A stretch of 8,326 bases of DNA from Myxococcales bacterium. Its GTDB lineage: Bacteria; Myxococcota_A; UBA9042; PHBI01; JAAZYN01. A program made the position numbers and the translations under genes. Of the stretch, positions 6,801-8,326 are shown piece after piece. Each line of letters begins with the position of its first letter. The stretch's first letter is position 1. A model generated the notes under the pieces. It had not been told where the DNA came from. It worked only from the letters and a program-made list of their open reading frames with translations, and did not search any database. The DNA is taken from the NCBI GenBank assembly GCA_014239625.1, contig JAAZYN010000119.1, positions 1-8,326 on the forward strand, in the 5' to 3' direction.

Positions 6801-8326
6801 TGGAGAACCTCCAGATCGGCATGGCCGGGGACGGGTCGATGGACTTCTCCCTGGACCGGGCCGGGCTGGACTCGTTCCAGGCGCACGTCCAGCAGACCGG
6901 CAGCGATGCGTCCTCCATCAGCATTGGCGGCGCGGCTGATCTGCGCGGCGTGGAAGGGGCGGCCAACGCCGACGGCACCGGCAATGTGTCGCTCGATGGC
7001 GCCGACATGAACGTCGAGGGCAACTACAGCGGCGACGGAACGACCGTCGACTTCAACGCTCGAGGCAGCGTCGGCGAGACGACCGTCCGCAACACCGCCG
7101 ACGGCGTCAGCGGCTCGGTCCGCGATGGCAACCTCGCGGCCGGGGCGACCGTCACCTCGACCAATGACGAGGGAGAGACCTCGACCACCGCGGTGAACTT
7201 CGACGCCAACGACATGGCGACGGAGTTCAGCTACAACAACGACGGGTCCTTCTCGGCCACGTTGGACCTGAGCAGCACCGGGGTTTCCAACACCCGCTAC
7301 AGCTCCGGTCAGACGGCGGTGCATCTGTCCGACGGGCGGCTTCACGGGCTGCACGTCAACGTCAGCGGCACCGCCAGCGGCGATGTCACGGTCCACTCGA
7401 TCCGGATCCCGCAGGCCACCATCACCGGGCTGACGGTCAACCACGAGGGCGCCCAGGTCTCGCTGCCCAACGCGACCCTCCGCGGGTTCGACGTCAGCGG
7501 CCTGAACTACTCCGCCGGCCAGGTCACCGGCGGTACGGTCACCGCCGACGCGCTCAACGTCGACGGGCTCAACGCGGTGGTCGGAGACAGCATCAACGCG
7601 TCCGCCAACATCCAGGCCAGCGGCTTCCGGTTCTCCGTGGAGTCGGCCGGCGAATACGCGTTCGGCCTCGACGAGGTGGGCATGAGCGCCTCCGCCGGGT
7701 ACCTCGGCGCCTTCAACGTCGGCGGCGTCGCTCGCGCGACGCTGCGCGGTATCAGCGGGACGCACGGGGCTGGCGGCACGACCGGCGCCATCGAAGAAGC
7801 GGACTTCACGCTCGACGACCTGAACGCCGACGGGAGCCTGGTGGCAGAAGGCACCGGGGAGACCCCCGAGGCCGCGTCCGGTTCGCCGATGCAGTGGAGC
7901 CTGCCCTTCCTCGACCACTTGAACGGCCACTTCGCCGTGCGGATCCCGCTGGGCAACCGGCTCGTCCCGGTCCGCATCAATATATTCGACGGCCGTGACC
8001 CGGTCACCGCGGGCATCAACTCCATCCAGGTCCCGGACCGTATGTGGGGCTGGGCGCCGCGTCGCGTGACGCGGATGATCATGGAGTGGCTGCTGGACGC
8101 CATCAAGGACCAGGTCAACGACTGGGTCCCGTCGGTGCGCGAGCTCGTCGAGGGCTCACTCAACAGCACCTCCCCTCCCCAGCCCGACGAGGGCCACAAC
8201 TACTCGGCCCGCGGTCTGGCGGAGCAGGCCGTGGAGAGTCTGGGCGGCTGGGGCGTCCTGGTGGACGTGGGCTCCCGCAACGGCCGGGGTATCGGACGTG
8301 TCATCGGTGACAACCTCATCGGCGCC
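899..8326 (+). CDS. Giant eCIS-core (DUF4157) multidomain protein, 3' end outside window
   Basis: An uninterrupted frame of 2476 codons starts at the ATG at 899 and has no stop before the window edge. Domain order: Ser/Thr-rich tail (2-42); DUF4157 with HExxH at 151-155 (about 94-165); a basic RRRR at 212-215; mixed helical region (216-320); four helical repeats (321-735) with a charged coiled coil at 376-412; beta-rich repeats from about 860 with helical insertions at 1094-1194, 1299-1390 and 1522-1571; further Gly/Asn/Asp-rich beta repeats (about 1590-2320); a distinct domain from 2331. No signal peptide or membrane helix is seen, so any export would not be Sec-dependent. DUF4157 is known from proteins associated with extracellular contractile injection systems. 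A role as a very large cargo or accessory protein of such a system is inference. Lysine is absent from 993-2402 and cysteine after 1298. A surface or scaffold protein with a maturation protease is the alternative. The reading frame is certain; the function is not. Confidence 0.95.
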   Translation, partial: MSSSTEQATPSTDTTKESTPTSTSSSSSTTAGSSGGGGRSSSLRSMSFVQGAASLSPFAGELAYKGAGGMDAGSAGARQVAEAGISGPSAPIPGADVDTMHATTGVDVSHGRVHTGPAARQACDTLGVEGFALGNNAAFGAASPARDTAFHEYAHIAQQTGTASPQAQGKDGGPELTPSGDLEQQADDVAAAALSGGRAAITTSGAPTVKFRRRRDEEQAVQTADADTEAIIEETHRAEISEVIRYLSGHTSDSDVDSVCEIFSSWPQQTITDAWHVIDRHSNWLDDFCDNVGEDHFRSWPRELLASFKAWELNARWRKAIDLTSTGFLNGCSEEEAHYAYLLLQSGGQSWLDRFREGYPEQWEELRDNLPRSARAELRQALDQQRERERQEEETQRRGEATESQQALEQEDAGGGTLEQIRRLLDDSGLFESVDEDEARQAVTLLDSLGGGIRSAVNQLDTEGKIETLVDALSYEDKYQAPMVAKFLRVIQCRPPAMALHHIEELLSTGLFDWSVSAEEARVAYYLIKSQPLSTQRRFREHDNGAWLERMERNLGEDVAMARGGEEGDSVLNEGYGTASTEGEADTQRDADEALRNSDDAWARFEGVVEQLRSGDQGQYEQAYATLSQVDTQMRQAMVRRLDGMNLVEGLMDGLGYQYLWADGRRHISLSILQVRDPMRSAGHIQHLMSLGLFDWAVTSEEAYTVYQLIRAMPSRYQTLIQQANPSLWDAMMGELSDSQTEADDTNAYTGGEEGADRVNIMDQLADPAIWDATSEEQQTRLRNVLMMAIAAGHRRLCNELARVNGGFDNHAELMAELNLSEVYEPGELEGTNYWQEGVFQWTAETMTALVEGIDALAQIDGISLVDELALRGLELDELHDAMGGSIGGIRFADTDGENDNVNSLYLQMDAIGGALHVAAESLQIEAVNYQSAGMTVRTGAGHLNGLVIDATFPTNDHPDRETTFLLRLPDVEFSDIMVIMADQMWAIASAKVTGFAIRMAELPVPAESMAGDGRGAAVLAALQPQDALLNQIIAAAGVAGATEDIMGQALGGYGGIEIELADLQLDGITGSGGAQVDSVRIQDVQLNIERLPSRAANQQIEQMRGRIEANTARIGELQGQENRSEVDEHELTRLQGEGESLNGSIAELQGQLPEMQAREERFLELYARHRRNEDLGDESEEFMRLRDEFEPQMTASVGSLRIEGAGMGGQGSGSVQVDDVTASGGGEILSQLMTADYTGVATMQEGAYMSRGMAGERALDNVEDGSGPGAAEAGITIRAGRVQAQDISAMGTIPDYCTMNTRRTELLQISVSGRITEEERTELETLNAQWAAVLTNGQTFGQVVAELLELEAGGANALTRGATNTEAAGSAETLTRRHELRELLRADATIVESIDIRGMEMTVAGEADLGSMSGGGTTNLSMGEMQVDGIQHGATTIEQVTGTGLSVRDGGAIAAMAQGDMERGFAGGASAESLTVRNVNNRDTGTQVGLVDLRGASVDVDTTGEGSASIGFDSLRVEDVTQSNRLAMVQQQIAELEGMDNRNPGQSARLESLRREEAELIESGQSAEQVTHVDTMEMEGFSMDAAGFGNPMEEDWDWAGRDMTLSLGLESASLGNLTYTDGTMSFGVNSASLSNFSVDVTVGFDRTEDENGDPSLEVRPGSVLRSLNVGAVNVSGLEFRTPVANEAGTEEMVQINMPSAVLEGFRVREIPLDNFDPMTMTGSVELDRVQVGLQARIGDYFEAGGNLEMNDLSIDALANEGRDVRFHLGEMNLTDLGFRETGTIPDGSMVAAVRGMGGRIDRIGGISADATLSREDGSITFSASLGTFQMPSLNYSGGGHVARVNGGLTMNNASVNGRARLNMDALTSTEQGDDAPSVLESLIVDRFHIGSINAAGIHYENSQYDAVVDLTRGHLTDITVTGYNMNTGAFNLNLGSAGVTGLGVQLTQELEEGGGQRMIQANASASLENLQIGMAGDGSMDFSLDRAGLDSFQAHVQQTGSDASSISIGGAADLRGVEGAANADGTGNVSLDGADMNVEGNYSGDGTTVDFNARGSVGETTVRNTADGVSGSVRDGNLAAGATVTSTNDEGETSTTAVNFDANDMATEFSYNNDGSFSATLDLSSTGVSNTRYSSGQTAVHLSDGRLHGLHVNVSGTASGDVTVHSIRIPQATITGLTVNHEGAQVSLPNATLRGFDVSGLNYSAGQVTGGTVTADALNVDGLNAVVGDSINASANIQASGFRFSVESAGEYAFGLDEVGMSASAGYLGAFNVGGVARATLRGISGTHGAGGTTGAIEEADFTLDDLNADGSLVAEGTGETPEAASGSPMQWSLPFLDHLNGHFAVRIPLGNRLVPVRINIFDGRDPVTAGINSIQVPDRMWGWAPRRVTRMIMEWLLDAIKDQVNDWVPSVRELVEGSLNSTSPPQPDEGHNYSARGLAEQAVESLGGWGVLVDVGSRNGRGIGRVIGDNLIGA
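902..1024 (+). other. Ser/Thr-rich disordered N-terminal tail (residues 2-42)
   Basis: About 60% of these residues are Ser or Thr, including a five-Ser run and a four-Gly run. No hydrophobic core for a signal peptide or membrane anchor is present. Flexible tails before the eCIS-core domain are common in the family. Here the tail could be a loading or export signal, but that is inference. Confidence 0.75.
1178..1393 (+). other. eCIS-core domain (DUF4157), putative zinc metallopeptidase
   Basis: Residues about 94-165 follow the family pattern in order: a G[AV]D-type opening, VSHGRVHTG with H114 (matching the usual VRVHT), VEGFALGNNAAFG (matching the usual AFTxGxxIxFG), then HEYAHIAQQTG at 151-161. 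H151, E152 and H155 form a complete HExxH zinc site, followed by the hallmark QQ. Just downstream, GDLEQQADDVA (about 182-192) matches the E-x-x-AD stretch that normally trails the domain. The motif residues are intact, so activity is possible. The family is usually described as eCIS-associated, and the substrate, which could be the protein itself, cannot be read from sequence. Confidence 0.9.
1859..3103 (+). repeat. Four degenerate helical repeats, GLFDWxVxxEEA type (protein level)
   Basis: Four segments align. Copy A begins near I321 (STGFLNGCSEEEAHYAY), B near I421 (DSGLFESVDEDEARQAV), C near I503 (STGLFDWSVSAEEARVAYY) and D near I685 (SLGLFDWAVTSEEAYTVYQ). Each continues with a Leu/Ile-rich helix, a Pro or Gly break and an aromatic or Leu-rich helix (GAWLERMERNL in C, SLWDAMMGEL in D). 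Copies C and D are also alike upstream, where an RxP segment leads into HI-x-x-L-x-x-x-GLFDW. After both comes an acidic linker with GGEEG. Spacing between copies is 103, 81 and 182 residues. The arrangement suggests an alpha-solenoid, perhaps for protein binding. A charged coiled coil (376-412) lies between A and B. I know no family name for the unit. Confidence 0.7.
4178..4480 (+). other. Coiled-coil insertion 1 in the beta region (residues 1094-1194)
   Basis: The preceding beta unit (VDSVRIQDVQLNIERLP) gives way to about 100 residues of charged helix with heptad spacing, for example IEQMRGRIEANTARIGELQG and LQGEGESLNGSIAELQGQL. A polar turn around 1120-1130 fits an antiparallel helical hairpin. 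Beta repeats resume at VGSLRIEGAGM (from 1198). Confidence 0.65.
4793..5068 (+). other. Helical insertion 2 in the beta region (residues 1299-1390)
   Basis: Helical sequence interrupts the beta repeats after ISAMGTIPDYC, with ITEEERTELETLNAQWAAVL and a later LTRRHELRELLRA segment. Beta units resume at VESIDIRGMEM (from 1392). The start lies about 205 residues after that of insertion 1. C1298, just before it, is the last cysteine in the window. Confidence 0.6.
5462..5611 (+). other. Coiled-coil insertion 3 in the beta region (residues 1522-1571)
   Basis: A shorter helical hairpin follows the beta unit FDSLRVEDV. Helix one contains RLAMVQQQIAELEG, a polar turn follows (MDNRNPGQ), and helix two contains ARLESLRREEAELIESG. 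Beta sequence resumes near VDTMEMEGFSM. It begins about 223 residues after insertion 2, so the three insertions recur at a roughly regular interval. Confidence 0.65.
5666..7858 (+). repeat. Long beta-strand repeat region (residues about 1590-2320)
   Basis: About 730 residues alternate short strands with Gly, Asn, Asp, Ser or Thr turns, for example LGLESASLGNLTYTDGTMSF and VTADALNVDGLNAVVGDS. Recurring units have the form L-x-V-x-G-[LMV] or x-ASLxNLxV. No cysteine, no lysine and no long helix is present. The pattern fits a beta-solenoid or a TamB/AsmA-like elongated beta fold. I cannot separate these by eye, and the strand register is too degenerate to give a unit length. No adhesin, glycosidase or calcium-binding (RTX-type) nonapeptide motif is recognised. 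Confidence 0.6.
7889..8326 (+). other. Distinct domain after the beta repeats (residues 2331-2476, incomplete)
   Basis: The repeat character stops after a Glu/Thr/Ser/Pro linker. A compact segment follows with HLNGHFAVRIPLG and LVPVRINIFDGRD, then a probable helix with several aromatic residues (DRMWGWAPRRVTRMIMEWLL) and K2403, the first lysine since residue 992. A proline break (NSTSPPQPDEGHN) leads into a Gly-rich segment (ESLGGWGVLVDVGSRNGRG) at the window edge. I do not recognise the domain. It could be the effector or anchoring end, or a link to further domains outside the window. Confidence 0.5.

Noticed and set aside
1658..7930. Very long antisense open frames (704 codons at 1658-3772 and 1375 codons at 3803-7930)
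   Set aside because: They are in codon register with the giant gene, so an antisense stop needs a sense TTA, CTA or TCA codon. These are avoided in this GC-rich gene, and the break between the two frames is a sense CTA at 3803-3805. The translations are low-complexity Val/Ala/Gly/His-rich and show no domain.
1..8326. CRISPR array, tRNA, rRNA, insertion sequence or prophage attachment site
   Set aside because: No regularly spaced direct repeats at DNA level, no tRNA-like cloverleaf, and no transposase or terminal inverted repeats were seen. The repeats here are protein-level and degenerate.

Overview
The window is GC-rich DNA (about two thirds G+C by eye) with strong G/C preference at third codon positions and almost no TTA, CTA or TCA codons. 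This fits a high-GC bacterium. The kind of protein present suggests Myxococcota or a related deltaproteobacterial-type lineage, but no rRNA, tRNA or marker gene confirms this.

Layout. (1) Bases 1-83 may hold the last 26 codons of an unidentified plus-strand gene. (2) Bases 84-898 are mostly non-coding. On the minus strand, 224-472 is probably a small gene for an acidic helical protein of about 82 residues. Its codon bias is strong only inside that interval, although the open frame extends to 610. A 20-bp near-perfect palindrome (504-523) lies just upstream of its proposed start. A sigma70-like promoter (800-828) and a GAGG ribosome binding site precede the large gene. (3) Bases 899-8326, 89% of the window, are one uninterrupted plus-strand reading frame of 2476 codons that runs off the right edge without a stop.

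The giant protein opens with a Ser/Thr-rich tail. It is followed by an eCIS-core (DUF4157) domain with an intact HExxH zinc-protease motif (H151, E152, H155) and the QQ that usually follows it. Next come four degenerate helical repeats (consensus GLFDWxVxxEEA, residues 321-735). From about residue 860 a long beta-rich repeat region begins. It is interrupted three times by helical, mostly coiled-coil-like insertions of 50-100 residues, spaced 200-225 residues apart. About 730 further residues of Gly/Asn/Asp/Thr-rich beta repeats follow, and then a different domain from about residue 2331. DUF4157 is the family found on cargo and accessory proteins of extracellular contractile injection systems (eCIS). 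I therefore infer a cargo, effector or structural accessory protein of an eCIS or a related export route. No sheath, tube, baseplate or AAA+ gene is visible here to confirm that.

Two composition features stand out. There is no lysine between residues 993 and 2402 (1410 residues, checked codon by codon), and no cysteine after residue 1298. The rest of the architecture matches no named family I can recognise, so residues 166-2476 are the main candidate for something undescribed.
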